Positions 16,969 to 25,160 of a DNA stretch of 64,000 bases are shown one piece after another. The stretch comes from Exiguobacterium sp. Helios (GTDB taxonomy: Bacteria; Bacillota; Bacilli; Exiguobacteriales; Exiguobacteriaceae): positions 1,079,501 through 1,143,500 of the forward strand of contig NZ_CP053557.1 in assembly GCF_014524545.1 (NCBI RefSeq). The letters run 5' to 3'. The notes under the pieces were generated by a model, which had not been told where the DNA came from, did not search any database, and saw only the letters and a program-made list of their open reading frames with translations. A program made the translations under genes and the position numbers. Within the stretch, counting starts at the first letter, position 1; each line of letters opens with the position of its first letter.

Positions 16969-18159
16969 ATGGCACAACCAATCGAACGCAAATCAAAGCC
17001 GAAAGAGGTCGGTCAACCGTCCTCATCCTTTGAACGGAAGATGATGTGGCTGACGACGATCAGTTTTTTCGTCATCTTGATAGCGATTGGCGCGGGGACG
17101 ATCCTTCGGGAAGACCGCGTCAGTTCCCAACTGGAAAATCGGTCCCTTGCACAGTCTGTCAAACCGACCGTCCAAGGCGTGATTTCGGGTGACGATATGG
17201 TGAAGATGGAAAGTTATTTCACCGATCAATTAGTCTTGCGTGGCACCTTTGTTGAAATGCAGGCCCGATTATCAAAAAATGTCCTGCAGCAACCGTTCCG
17301 TAACGGCATTTATACGGCAGAAGACGGTTACTTGATTGAGCCGAGTCAAGCGGCGCAACCGATCGTTCCGGACGCTTTCCGACAGTTCACGCAAGAGGTC
17401 AACCGTCCGGTCTATTTTGCCCTCGCACCGTCGAAAACCGTCGTCGCGGAACGGGATGGAATCATTCCGGGTTACGTGGCTTCGAACGCGGAACAACGGT
17501 ATCAGACGATGCAAGCCGGATTCAAGCAAGCGGGCATTACCTCGATTCCTCTCGATGCCTTACAGTTGTCCGATTACTTTAAGACGGATCATCACTGGAA
17601 TATAGACGGCGCCTATCAAGCCTATGGCGAGATTATCCGTACAGTCGCGAAAACAGAACCGACGTTAAAAAAAGTGGAAGTCGATCCGGAATCAAAGCGG
17701 GCATCGGAACATCCTTACTTTGGTTCACTCGCCCGCAAGACGACGCTTGCGTATGCGAGCACAGGAGACAAAATTGAATACTACGATGCCGGCCAATTTA
17801 AGGGCATCGACGTCTGCTACGACAAGAAATGTGGTCAACCTCTGATTGATGAGCAATTTATCAAGGAAGAGGGCGACTATGCCGATCGCTACGAAGTGTT
17901 CATGCGCGGAAATCACGGTATTTTATCAATGACGTCGCAGACGAAAGGACCGAAGCTGCTTGTCCTCAAAGACTCGTTTGCCAATCCGGTCCTGCCGTTT
18001 CTTGCTAAAAGTGCCAATCTTGAAGTCGTCGATGTGCGATACGTCAACAAAGATTTTGATGCATCTGAATTTGCGAAGCAAAAAAACGTGGATGCCGTCG
18101 TTTTCTTACACAATGCGAACATTAACGGGTTGATGAAGACGTATCAGCAGAAATTGTAA
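16969..18159 (+). CDS. DHHW/AlgX-J-like O-acetyltransferase partner
   Basis: A 396-residue protein with a short cytoplasmic tail, one transmembrane helix at about residues 26-46 and a large extracytoplasmic domain. It carries the DHHW motif at residues 207-210 and the KDSF nucleophile segment with Ser336, which together form the Asp-His-Ser triad of SGNH-like acetyltransferases such as AlgX and AlgJ. With the upstream MBOAT it should O-acetylate the exported polysaccharide on the outer face of the membrane. AAAGGAG precedes the ATG. Acetyl as the group is inferred from the family. Confidence 0.85.
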   Translation: MAQPIERKSKPKEVGQPSSSFERKMMWLTTISFFVILIAIGAGTILREDRVSSQLENRSLAQSVKPTVQGVISGDDMVKMESYFTDQLVLRGTFVEMQARLSKNVLQQPFRNGIYTAEDGYLIEPSQAAQPIVPDAFRQFTQEVNRPVYFALAPSKTVVAERDGIIPGYVASNAEQRYQTMQAGFKQAGITSIPLDALQLSDYFKTDHHWNIDGAYQAYGEIIRTVAKTEPTLKKVEVDPESKRASEHPYFGSLARKTTLAYASTGDKIEYYDAGQFKGIDVCYDKKCGQPLIDEQFIKEEGDYADRYEVFMRGNHGILSMTSQTKGPKLLVLKDSFANPVLPFLAKSANLEVVDVRYVNKDFDASEFAKQKNVDAVVFLHNANINGLMKTYQQKL

Positions 18160-18171
18160 AGGAGGTGCCGC

Positions 18172-19095
18172 ATGAGATCACGTTTACGGAAAAAACAACC
18201 GCGCATCGGTTGGCGGATTGCCAGTGCCGTCTTGTTGTTGTTTGTCTTAACCGTCAGTGCCACAACCGGATTTGCGTTCTTAAAGTTCCAACAAACAGCA
18301 GATTCATTCATTACACCATTAAAAGGAGCAAAAAAACTCCCGCTTGAGGTGATGCAACCGGTCAATGTCTTATTGATTGGAGTCGACGAACGAAAAAATG
18401 ATCCGGGGCGGGCGGATGCGATCATGTTGTTGTCGTTTAATCCGAAAACGAAACAGGCGACCTCTCTTTCAATTCCGCGTGATATGCAGGTGATACTCAC
18501 AAATGGTGAGAAAACAAAAATCAATCATACGTATGCTTACGGTGGGGTTGAAGAGACGATTGAGACGGTCGAACGGACGTTTGAGACCAAAGTCCCGTAC
18601 TATGCCAAAATCAATATGGATGGATTGATTGAACTTGTTGACGCAGTCGGTGGGGTGACGGTTGATAATCCATCTGCGTTCAGTTGGAACGACCGTCGTC
18701 TGCAAAAAGACTACGCGGAAGGGAAAATCAAACTCGACGGGCTCGAAGCGAGCGGATATGCCCGCATGCGGAAACAAGACCCGCTCGGTGATATGGGACG
18801 ACAAATCCGTCAACGGCAGGTCTTGGAAGCGGTCGGGATAAAACTAGGCGGTCCTGATGTTTTGACGAACTTGGAAGAAATCAGTCAGGTGCTGAAAAAC
18901 AACTTCAGTACGAATATCACGTTTTCAGAAGCAGCGCAACTGGCACAAGAAAATCAAACCGGATTTGAACGTCTGAAACCGCTCAAACTGGACGGTGAGG
19001 GATACATTGCGAGTGACGGTGTCTGGTACTTTTTCGCCTCGGATCAATCGATGCAAGAAGCCAAACAGACAATCGATAAACTGACGAAAAGTTAA
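18172..19095 (+). CDS. LCP-family glycopolymer transferase (LytR-CpsA-Psr)
   Basis: A 307-residue protein with one N-terminal transmembrane helix (about residues 11-31) and an extracytoplasmic LCP domain: VLLIGVDER, RADAIMLLSF, SIPRDMQV with the conserved arginine, and DGLIELVDAVGGV. LCP enzymes move glycopolymers from undecaprenyl diphosphate to the C6 of peptidoglycan MurNAc (TagTUV in B. subtilis). As the last gene of the locus, after export and acetylation genes, it very likely attaches this polymer to the wall. AAAGGAGGTG precedes the ATG, and a strong terminator follows. Confidence 0.9.
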   Translation: MRSRLRKKQPRIGWRIASAVLLLFVLTVSATTGFAFLKFQQTADSFITPLKGAKKLPLEVMQPVNVLLIGVDERKNDPGRADAIMLLSFNPKTKQATSLSIPRDMQVILTNGEKTKINHTYAYGGVEETIETVERTFETKVPYYAKINMDGLIELVDAVGGVTVDNPSAFSWNDRRLQKDYAEGKIKLDGLEASGYARMRKQDPLGDMGRQIRQRQVLEAVGIKLGGPDVLTNLEEISQVLKNNFSTNITFSEAAQLAQENQTGFERLKPLKLDGEGYIASDGVWYFFASDQSMQEAKQTIDKLTKS

Positions 19096-19108
19096 TCCAA
19101 TCGTTAGC

Positions 19109-19153
19109 AAGGACTGTGTAAAAAGGGGATTCCTTTTTCATAGTCCTTTTTTT
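19109..19153 (+). terminator. Terminator of the wall-polysaccharide operon
   Basis: A long hairpin (AAGGACTGTG...AAAAAGG against CCTTTTT...TAGTCCTT) with seven T residues follows the LCP gene. Confidence 0.85.
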
Positions 19154-19186
19154 CGATTCGCTTGTTGGTCCAAAAGTCTTATTTTC

Positions 19187-19200
19187 TTTAGTGAACTAAA
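19187..19200. promoter_or_regulatory. Palindromic operator candidate upstream of the pullulanase promoter
   Basis: TTTAGTGAACTAAA is a perfect two-arm palindrome (2-base centre), extended by outer CTTAT/ATAAG arms from 19178 to 19205. It ends eight bases before the -35 box of the pullulanase promoter, a usual place for a local regulator. Confidence 0.4.
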
Positions 19201-19207
19201 ATAAGCT

Positions 19208-19236
19208 TTGACAGAGCAGCCGAACGAATGGAGAAT
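19208..19236 (+). promoter_or_regulatory. sigmaA promoter of the pullulanase gene
   Basis: A perfect -35 TTGACA (19208-19213) and a weaker -10 GAGAAT (19231-19236) are 17 bases apart. The predicted start of transcription falls inside the cre site that follows. Confidence 0.5.
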
Positions 19237-19241
19237 GAAAA

Positions 19242-19255
19242 TGAAAACGATTACA
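19242..19255. promoter_or_regulatory. cre site (CcpA operator) of the pullulanase gene
   Basis: TGAAAACGATTACA matches all 14 positions of the CcpA consensus TGWAANCGNTNWCA. It covers the predicted +1, a position that gives carbon catabolite repression in Bacillales, which suits an extracellular starch-degrading enzyme. Confidence 0.75.
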
Positions 19256-19276
19256 TAAATCCAAGGAGGATACGGC

Positions 19277-22189
19277 ATGAATCGATGGAGATCAGTCTGT
19301 GCAGTTGTGCTAACGTTTGCACTGATGTTTAGTTTAGTTCCGGTAAATGGTCTGGCACTGGAAAAAGGAGAATCGACACTGGTCATCATTCACTACAAAG
19401 AAGATAAAACGTCAGAAAAAGATTGGAATCTCTGGTTGTGGGCAAATGGGCCGGATTATTTCCCGAACAAGGCACATGCCTTTAACGGTCAAGATGCTTA
19501 CGGAAAAATTGCCGCTTACGAATTTCCGGTTGATCAACCGGAGAAAATCGGTTTCATCGTCCGCGATGATTCCTGGAACAAAGATGCCGGTTCGGAAAAC
19601 GACCGCTTCATCACAAAAGACATGATCAAAGACGGTGTTGCCGAAGTTTGGATTGAATCGGGCAGCAAAGAAGTTTCACCGGTTAATCCGACGGGCGGCA
19701 ATGACGTCGAGTCCGTCAACACGAATATTCATTATTACCGGTATGACAATGACTACGAGAAGTACGGGGTGTGGGCATGGCCAAACGCTCAGGATGGAAA
19801 ACGGTTTGAATTTGACGGTCAAGACGCATTTGGCGCTGTAGCAAACGTCATACTGGCGAATAAGACGAAGGAACGTCTTGTCGGAATCATTCCTCATATC
19901 GAAGGATGGTCTGAAAAAGACGGAGCGGATCGTTTCTATTATGCGGGAGCGAAGGATATTTGGCTGATTGAAGGCGATCAAAAGGTTTATTACAGCCAAC
20001 CGGATATCGATCGGACGCCAAAATTCACAAGTTTCCTGGCCGATGATTTTAAGACGATGACGTTGAAAACGAACTCGCCGATTACGTCAGAAGATTTAAA
20101 AACGCTGACCTTTAAAGGACTCGTCAATCCGCTTGTCACACAAGTGGATGCGAAGACGTTAAAAGTAACCGTCACGACGGACATTGATTTAGCAGATGTC
20201 ATTACGGTCTCGCACCCGGTGTTCGGGGAAGGGATTTTAGAAGCAGGAAACGTGTTGCGTTCCGATGCTTTTGACAAAAAATATGCGTATGATGGAAAAC
20301 TCGGCACGTCCTATCAAAAAGGAAAAACGACGTTCCGCGTTTGGGCACCGACTGCGCAAGCCGTCGAACTGGAACTCTACAAATTACCGAAAACACAAGC
20401 GGCCACTACAAAGAATATCGTCCGTGAAGTGAAGATGGTTCGTGGCGACCGCGGGGTCTTCAGTGTAACGATCAAAGGCGATCTTGACGGAGCAGGATAC
20501 ACCTATGAAGTCAAACACGCCAAAGAAACGACACGCGCCGTTGATCCTTATGCAACAGCCGTCGCTGTCAACGGAGATCAAGGAGTGGTCGTCGACCTGA
20601 AAGAGACGAACCCAAAACGTTGGACAAAATCAAAAATGCCGCTGAAACAAACAACTGATGCCATCATTTACGAAACGCATGTCCGGGATTTGTCGATGTT
20701 TGATGTCACAGGAAACACGTACGATTCAGGCATCAAGCAAAAAGGAAAGTATCTCGGTGTTGTCGAGCCGGGAACACGTTTGTTGAAGGATGGTAAAAAA
20801 ACGAAAACGAAAACAGGACTCGATCATTTGAAAGAGCTTGGCATCACGCATGTCCAGTTCATTCCGGTCTATGATTTCAATACGGCTTCTGTCGACGAAA
20901 CGAATCCGCTTAAAACATACAACTGGGGCTATGATCCGAAAAACTACAATGCACCGGAAGGCTCTTACGCGACGAATCCGTACGATCCAAAAGTCCGGAT
21001 TAAAGAAATGAAACAAATGATTCAAGGTTTGCACGATAACGGACTTCGTGCCGTCATGGATGTTGTCTACAATCATATGTTTGACGCGAAAGCATCGAAT
21101 CTCGATAAAATCGTTCCGGGTTACTACTACCGTTACACGGAAGGCGGCGATCTCGCCAACGGAACAGGTGTCGGAAACGATACGGCTTCCGAACGGAAAA
21201 TGATGCATAAATTGATTGTTGATTCTGTCGCCTACTGGGCAAAAGAATACCGGTGGGACGGTTTCCGCTTCGATTTGATGGGGATTCATGACGTCAAGAC
21301 GATGAATGCCGTCAAAAAAACAACAACTAAAATCGATCCGTCGATTCTTGTCTTCGGGGAAGGCTGGAGTCTCGGAACACCGCTTCCGGAAGCAGACAAA
21401 GCCAACCAGACGAATGCCAAGCAAATGCCGGGAATCGCTCATTTCAACGATAACTTGCGCGATGCACTTAAAGGAAGTGTCTTTGAAGACACGGATGCCG
21501 GTTTCATCAACGGTAAAACAGGTCTTGAAACACGCATTAAACGCGGAATCGTCGGTGAGATTGCGTACAGCAAAGACATCACGGGATTCGCAGCAGAACC
21601 GAATCAAGCCATCACGTACGTCGAAGCCCATGATAACCACACATTATGGGATAAGTTGAACTTAACGAATCCGACAGATACGGATGCGACGAAAACAAAG
21701 ATGCACCGCTTGGCGTCAAGTATTCTGCTGACGTCACAAGGAACAACATTCATCCATGCCGGTCAAGATTTCATGCGGACAAAAGGCGGCGACCACAACT
21801 CGTACAAGTCACCGGATTCCGTTAACCAGCTCGACTGGAAACGTAAAATGGACCGTCAAACTGATGTCGACTATATGAAAGGTCTGATTCAAGTCCGGAA
21901 AGCAAATCCTGCTCTTCATTTAGGAACAGCAAAAGACATCCGCCGCTACCTGACGTTCACATCGTCACCAGAGCAGGTTGTAGCGTATCAATTATCAGAT
22001 GATGCGCCTCAGCAAAAAACAGATCTTTATGTCGTTCACAATGCGAAACGTCAAGCCGTCAAGATGACGTTACCAAAAGGAACATGGAATGTGATCGTCG
22101 ATGGTAAAACCGCCGGAACAAAAACACTGAAGAAAGTATCAGGCAACGTGACGGTTGATCCGCTCAGCTCGTACGTCCTAAAAAAATAA
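19277..22189 (+). CDS. pulA: Secreted type I pullulanase
   Basis: A 970-residue secreted enzyme that cuts alpha-1,6 branch points of pullulan and starch. Signal peptide residues 1-27 (cleavage likely after NGLA). Two tandem CBM41-like modules lie at about residues 33-135 and 148-240 (each with a WxWxN/P..G pattern and F-DGQDA-like segment). A linker domain and CBM48 (about 340-440) precede the GH13 catalytic domain, with YNWGYDP near residue 548, DVVYNH, GFRFD with nucleophile Asp666, GEGW with acid/base Glu695, and EAHDNH with Asp786. A C-terminal beta domain ends the protein and there is no wall anchor. AAGGAGG precedes the ATG. Control by CcpA is indicated by the perfect cre upstream. Confidence 0.93.
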   Translation: MNRWRSVCAVVLTFALMFSLVPVNGLALEKGESTLVIIHYKEDKTSEKDWNLWLWANGPDYFPNKAHAFNGQDAYGKIAAYEFPVDQPEKIGFIVRDDSWNKDAGSENDRFITKDMIKDGVAEVWIESGSKEVSPVNPTGGNDVESVNTNIHYYRYDNDYEKYGVWAWPNAQDGKRFEFDGQDAFGAVANVILANKTKERLVGIIPHIEGWSEKDGADRFYYAGAKDIWLIEGDQKVYYSQPDIDRTPKFTSFLADDFKTMTLKTNSPITSEDLKTLTFKGLVNPLVTQVDAKTLKVTVTTDIDLADVITVSHPVFGEGILEAGNVLRSDAFDKKYAYDGKLGTSYQKGKTTFRVWAPTAQAVELELYKLPKTQAATTKNIVREVKMVRGDRGVFSVTIKGDLDGAGYTYEVKHAKETTRAVDPYATAVAVNGDQGVVVDLKETNPKRWTKSKMPLKQTTDAIIYETHVRDLSMFDVTGNTYDSGIKQKGKYLGVVEPGTRLLKDGKKTKTKTGLDHLKELGITHVQFIPVYDFNTASVDETNPLKTYNWGYDPKNYNAPEGSYATNPYDPKVRIKEMKQMIQGLHDNGLRAVMDVVYNHMFDAKASNLDKIVPGYYYRYTEGGDLANGTGVGNDTASERKMMHKLIVDSVAYWAKEYRWDGFRFDLMGIHDVKTMNAVKKTTTKIDPSILVFGEGWSLGTPLPEADKANQTNAKQMPGIAHFNDNLRDALKGSVFEDTDAGFINGKTGLETRIKRGIVGEIAYSKDITGFAAEPNQAITYVEAHDNHTLWDKLNLTNPTDTDATKTKMHRLASSILLTSQGTTFIHAGQDFMRTKGGDHNSYKSPDSVNQLDWKRKMDRQTDVDYMKGLIQVRKANPALHLGTAKDIRRYLTFTSSPEQVVAYQLSDDAPQQKTDLYVVHNAKRQAVKMTLPKGTWNVIVDGKTAGTKTLKKVSGNVTVDPLSSYVLKK

Positions 22190-22196
22190 TCAACTC

Positions 22197-22243
22197 AAAA
22201 ACGCGCCGCCCCTGTGAATGACTCACGAGGGTAGCGCGTTTTT
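22197..22243. terminator. Terminator between pullulanase and symporter genes
   Basis: AAAAACGCGC and GCGCGTTTTT are perfect arms with a loop that holds a further weak stem; runs of A and T on both sides make it usable by both convergent genes. Confidence 0.8.
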
Positions 22244-22257
22244 CATCTAAGGAAAAG

Positions 22258-23511
22258 TTAAGCGTAACGCTCGTCTTCTTCCTCTTCTTCGTTCAGGTTA
22301 CCTTCTTCTGATTTTGCGACGATAACGGCACAAGCGGCGTCACCTGTGATATTGACGGCTGTCCGCATCATATCAAGCAGACGGTCGACACCGATGATCA
22401 AGGCAATCCCTTCGACAGGCAGATTGACGGACTGGAGCACCATCGTCAGCATGACGAGACCGACACCCGGTACGCCGGCTGTTCCGACAGACGCGAGAAC
22501 GGCAGTCAGGACGACGGTTGCTAGTTGCGCCGGTGACAAGTTGATATCATACACCTGAGCGATAAAGACCGTCGCGACCCCTTGCATGATCGCCGTTCCA
22601 TCCATGTTGATCGTTGCTCCGAGCGGTTGGACAAAACTCGATACCGAGCGCGGGACTTTCAGCTCACGCTGCGCTGTCTGCATGGCGACCGGTAATGTCG
22701 CGTTCGACGATGAAGTCGAGAAGGCGAACAGCATGACCGGAGCAAACTTTTTAAAGAAGAAAAACGGATTCATTTTTCCGAGCAGGGAAACGGTTGATCC
22801 GTACGTCAACAACGAATGAATGATTAGAGAAAGTACCACGACCATCATGTAGAAGAACATCGCTTTGAGCGAAGCAAATCCTTGTGCACCTACGGCGGAA
22901 GCAATCAATGCAAATGCGCCGAGCGGGGCCATCTTCATGACGAGCCCAATCAAATACGTCATCAAGTCATTTCCTTGTTCGATGAATGAACGTAATGTCG
23001 AGACCTTGCTGCCAAGGAACGTGATGCCGAAACCGATGAAGACGCTGAAGACGATAATTTGTAACATGTTGCCTTCTGCCATCGACGTAATCGGATTCGT
23101 CGGGAACATGCCGACAATCGTGTTGATCAAACTCGTGTCCGGTAGGTTGCCTTGATCATATTTCAAGTTGTCCGTCGCAAAGTTGCCAAACGTACCCGGT
23201 TTGATCAGTAACGACAAACCAAGTGCGATGACGATGGCAACAGCTGTCGTCGTCATGAAATACGTGATGGCTTTTCCGCCGACACGGCCAAGCTCTTTTG
23301 GATTTCCGAGTCCCATGACTCCAAGGGAAATCGAGAAGAAGACGATCGGGACGACGAGCATCTTAATCAGGTTCAAGAAGATCGTACCGATTGGTTGAAG
23401 CGCATACTTATTCAATCCTTCGTAAATAGATTTGTCTGGTAACATGGCGAGAATGATTCCGAGAATAACTCCTAAAATCAATCCCCAAATGATTCGCTTG
23501 GCTTCTTTCAA
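22258..23511 (-). CDS. Dicarboxylate/amino acid:cation symporter (DAACS family)
   Basis: A 417-residue membrane transporter of the GltP/GltT/DctA/TcyP family. The hairpin-loop SSSNATLPVA segment and the NMDGTAIMQGVATVFIAQ motif in helix 7 that binds the substrate and cation are present; eight helices plus two re-entrant hairpins are expected. It imports C4-dicarboxylates, glutamate/aspartate or related compounds with Na+ or H+; which one cannot be told. The C terminus is acidic (EEEEEDE). AAAGGAG precedes the ATG. A near-perfect cre site lies about 85 bases upstream, suggesting carbon control. Confidence 0.85.
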   Translation of the reverse strand: MKEAKRIIWGLILGVILGIILAMLPDKSIYEGLNKYALQPIGTIFLNLIKMLVVPIVFFSISLGVMGLGNPKELGRVGGKAITYFMTTTAVAIVIALGLSLLIKPGTFGNFATDNLKYDQGNLPDTSLINTIVGMFPTNPITSMAEGNMLQIIVFSVFIGFGITFLGSKVSTLRSFIEQGNDLMTYLIGLVMKMAPLGAFALIASAVGAQGFASLKAMFFYMMVVVLSLIIHSLLTYGSTVSLLGKMNPFFFFKKFAPVMLFAFSTSSSNATLPVAMQTAQRELKVPRSVSSFVQPLGATINMDGTAIMQGVATVFIAQVYDINLSPAQLATVVLTAVLASVGTAGVPGVGLVMLTMVLQSVNLPVEGIALIIGVDRLLDMMRTAVNITGDAACAVIVAKSEEGNLNEEEEEDERYA

Positions 23512-23593
23512 ATGAAAACAACTCCTTTTTCAGATAACTGTGTCTATTTTGACACATCATTCACCATTTTGACAAAACATTTCATAAAATTTC

Positions 23594-23607
23594 AGAAAAC
23601 GCTTACA
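23594..23607. promoter_or_regulatory. cre-like site upstream of the DAACS symporter
   Basis: AGAAAACGCTTACA agrees with the CcpA consensus at 13 of 14 positions. On the reverse strand it overlaps TTGTAA, a possible -35 box with TATGAA 16 bases downstream. The rest of the 23512-23819 gap holds only this, the rpsU promoter and the rpsU leader. Confidence 0.5.
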
Positions 23608-23730
23608 AAATATTTCGGTTTTTTTAGTTGAATAATCATGAATTTGTTGTAAATACGGTAGCAACATGAGACTATAGAAAAGAACAAAAAGGAACATCTC
23701 AGGAATGAAGCAAAACTGGTTAATCAACTA

Positions 23731-23759
23731 TTGACCATTTTGTATATTCCTACTATAAT
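23731..23759 (+). promoter_or_regulatory. sigmaA promoter of rpsU-yqeY
   Basis: TTGACC (23731-23736), a 17-base spacer and a perfect TATAAT (23754-23759). Confidence 0.8.
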
Positions 23760-23767
23760 GTTGTATG

Positions 23768-23782
23768 ACGTGTCTGACACGT
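23768..23782. repeat. 15-base palindrome in the rpsU leader
   Basis: ACGTGTCTGACACGT is a perfect inverted repeat around a single central T, right at the predicted transcript start and about 38 bases before the rpsU start codon. It could be a protein-binding site or a short 5' hairpin. Confidence 0.5.
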
Positions 23783-23819
23783 TTCCTTTAGTCGGTAATA
23801 TCGGAGGGAGGGAAAACTA

Positions 23820-23993
23820 GTGGAAACTCGTGTACGTAAAAATGAATCACTTGAAGACGCACTTCGTCGCTTCAAACGTGGTGTTTCAAAAGATGGTACG
23901 CTTGCTGAAGTTCGTAAACGTAAACACTACGAAAAGCCAAGTGTAAAACGTAAGCTTAAATCGGAGGCTGCGCGTAAGCGTAAGAAGTTCTAA
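23820..23993 (+). CDS. rpsU: 30S ribosomal protein S21
   Basis: A 57-residue basic protein starting at GTG ([20 protein letters not shown] by translation) and ending [11 protein letters not shown]. This is the typical Firmicute S21 with a Lys/Arg-rich C-terminal half. GGAGGGAGG lies eight or so bases upstream. S21 binds the 30S platform near the anti-Shine-Dalgarno region and aids initiation. It is followed after 21 bases by yqeY, the usual pair in Bacillales. Confidence 0.95.
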   Translation: METRVRKNESLEDALRRFKRGVSKDGTLAEVRKRKHYEKPSVKRKLKSEAARKRKKF

Positions 23994-24014
23994 CGTAAGA
24001 GAGGGTGTATCCTC

Positions 24015-24461
24015 ATGAGTCTTCAAGAGCGTTTGACAGTGGATATGAAGGAAGCCATGCGTTCGCGTGAGAAAGATCGTCTTACGACGATTCGGATGGT
24101 GAAGTCGTCCCTGCAAAATGAAGCGATTAAACTCGGTAAGCAAGAATTAACTGATGAGGAAGAGCTAACTATACTCTCACGTGAGATGAAACAGCGCAAC
24201 GACTCCCTCCGAGAATTCGAACGCGCTGATCGTCACGACCTCGTCGAGAAGATTCAAGCAGAGATAATCGTGCTCGAAGCTTATATGCCAAAACAACTTT
24301 CGGAAGAAGAAGTTCAGGAAATCGTCAACGCAGCAATTGCGCAGACGGGTGCCTCGGCTCCTTCGGATATGGGGAAAGTAATGGGTGTCGTCATGCCGCA
24401 ACTTAAGGGTAAAGCGGACGGTGCTTTAATTAATCGCCTTGTTAAACAACAACTACATTAA
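24015..24461 (+). CDS. yqeY: GatB/YqeY-domain protein
   Basis: A 148-residue protein of the YqeY family, related to the C-terminal tRNA-binding tail of amidotransferase subunit GatB. The N-terminal half is helical and charged ([17 protein letters not shown]), and the C-terminal half holds the [18 protein letters not shown] motif. Its cellular job is unproven; a link to tRNA-dependent amidation is assumed from GatB. Co-transcribed with rpsU and ended by a terminator. Confidence 0.9.
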   Translation: MSLQERLTVDMKEAMRSREKDRLTTIRMVKSSLQNEAIKLGKQELTDEEELTILSREMKQRNDSLREFERADRHDLVEKIQAEIIVLEAYMPKQLSEEEVQEIVNAAIAQTGASAPSDMGKVMGVVMPQLKGKADGALINRLVKQQLH

Positions 24462-24470
24462 CCCGTTTTG

Positions 24471-24498
24471 AAAGGTGTCCTCCGGGATGCCTTTTTTT
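24471..24498 (+). terminator. Terminator of rpsU-yqeY
   Basis: AAAGGTGTCC and GGATGCCTTT pair with two G-U wobbles around a TCCG loop, followed by a run of seven T including the stem end. Confidence 0.8.
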
Positions 24499-24539
24499 AT
24501 GCAATAAAATCGGAAAAATTCGAAAATTGATAAAAGTTA

Positions 24540-24568
24540 TGAAACCTTTTCTAAGATGAAAGCGTATA
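24540..24568 (+). promoter_or_regulatory. sigmaW-like ECF promoter of the nfeD-floA operon
   Basis: TGAAAC (24540-24545) and CGTATA (24563-24568) are exact copies of the sigmaW -35 and -10 elements, 17 bases apart. In B. subtilis the orthologous yqeZ-floA(yqfA)-yqfB operon is known to be driven by sigmaW, which supports the call. Confidence 0.75.
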
Positions 24569-24650
24569 TAATAAGAGTAACAATAAGCCATGTTCAGAAA
24601 GATGAAACATGTTGTCGTCTGATTCTGATGAAAAAGGGGTGAACGAAGTA

Positions 24651-25160
24651 ATGTCTTTTAGCTTAGGGATGATTTTAGCGGTCTTCATGATCGGTGTCCT
24701 CATGTTGCTGGTCGAAATATTCGTGACAGGGTTCGGGATATTCGGCGTACTTGGCATCGGCGCAGTTCTTGCCAGCTTGATTATGGCGGGTGCGACGGTC
24801 GGTCAGGTGGGTCTTGCTGTCGGTTTGGCAGTCTTTTTATCGCTTGCTGCCGGATTTTGGGCGTATCGTCGGATCAAATCGAACCAATCGTTATTATGGC
24901 GAGGTTTGATTTTAACAGACTCCACATCGTCGGAAAAAGGATATCTCTCTCATCAAGATAAAGAACAACTGCGTGGCAAAATCGGGATTAGTTTGACACA
25001 ACTTCGCCCGGCAGGAACGATTGAGATTGATGGAAATCGAGTCGATGCTGTCACGGAAGGGAATTTTATTAACGCCGGTGAACAAGTCGTCGTGCAAGAC
25101 GTCACACACGGACGAGTCATCGTTCGAGTCCAAAAAACGAAGGAGGAGTCACTCACATGA
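24651..25160 (+). CDS. NfeD-like membrane protein (YqeZ-position, short form)
   Basis: A 169-residue protein with three or four closely spaced transmembrane helices (about residues 5-85) and a C-terminal OB-fold (residues 115-165; [20 protein letters not shown]). This is the short NfeD type, without the N-terminal serine-protease domain found in long relatives such as B. subtilis YqeZ. NfeD proteins pair with flotillins or stomatins, and here floA overlaps it by four bases. The ATG at 24651 is placed after AGGGGTG; an in-frame ATG at 24609 has no such site. Confidence 0.85.
   Translation: MSFSLGMILAVFMIGVLMLLVEIFVTGFGIFGVLGIGAVLASLIMAGATVGQVGLAVGLAVFLSLAAGFWAYRRIKSNQSLLWRGLILTDSTSSEKGYLSHQDKEQLRGKIGISLTQLRPAGTIEIDGNRVDAVTEGNFINAGEQVVVQDVTHGRVIVRVQKTKEESLT

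Noticed and set aside
20726-21640. 304-codon open frame on the reverse strand
   Set aside because: It lies wholly inside the pullulanase catalytic region, has no ribosome site and a cysteine- and arginine-rich composition typical of an antisense shadow.
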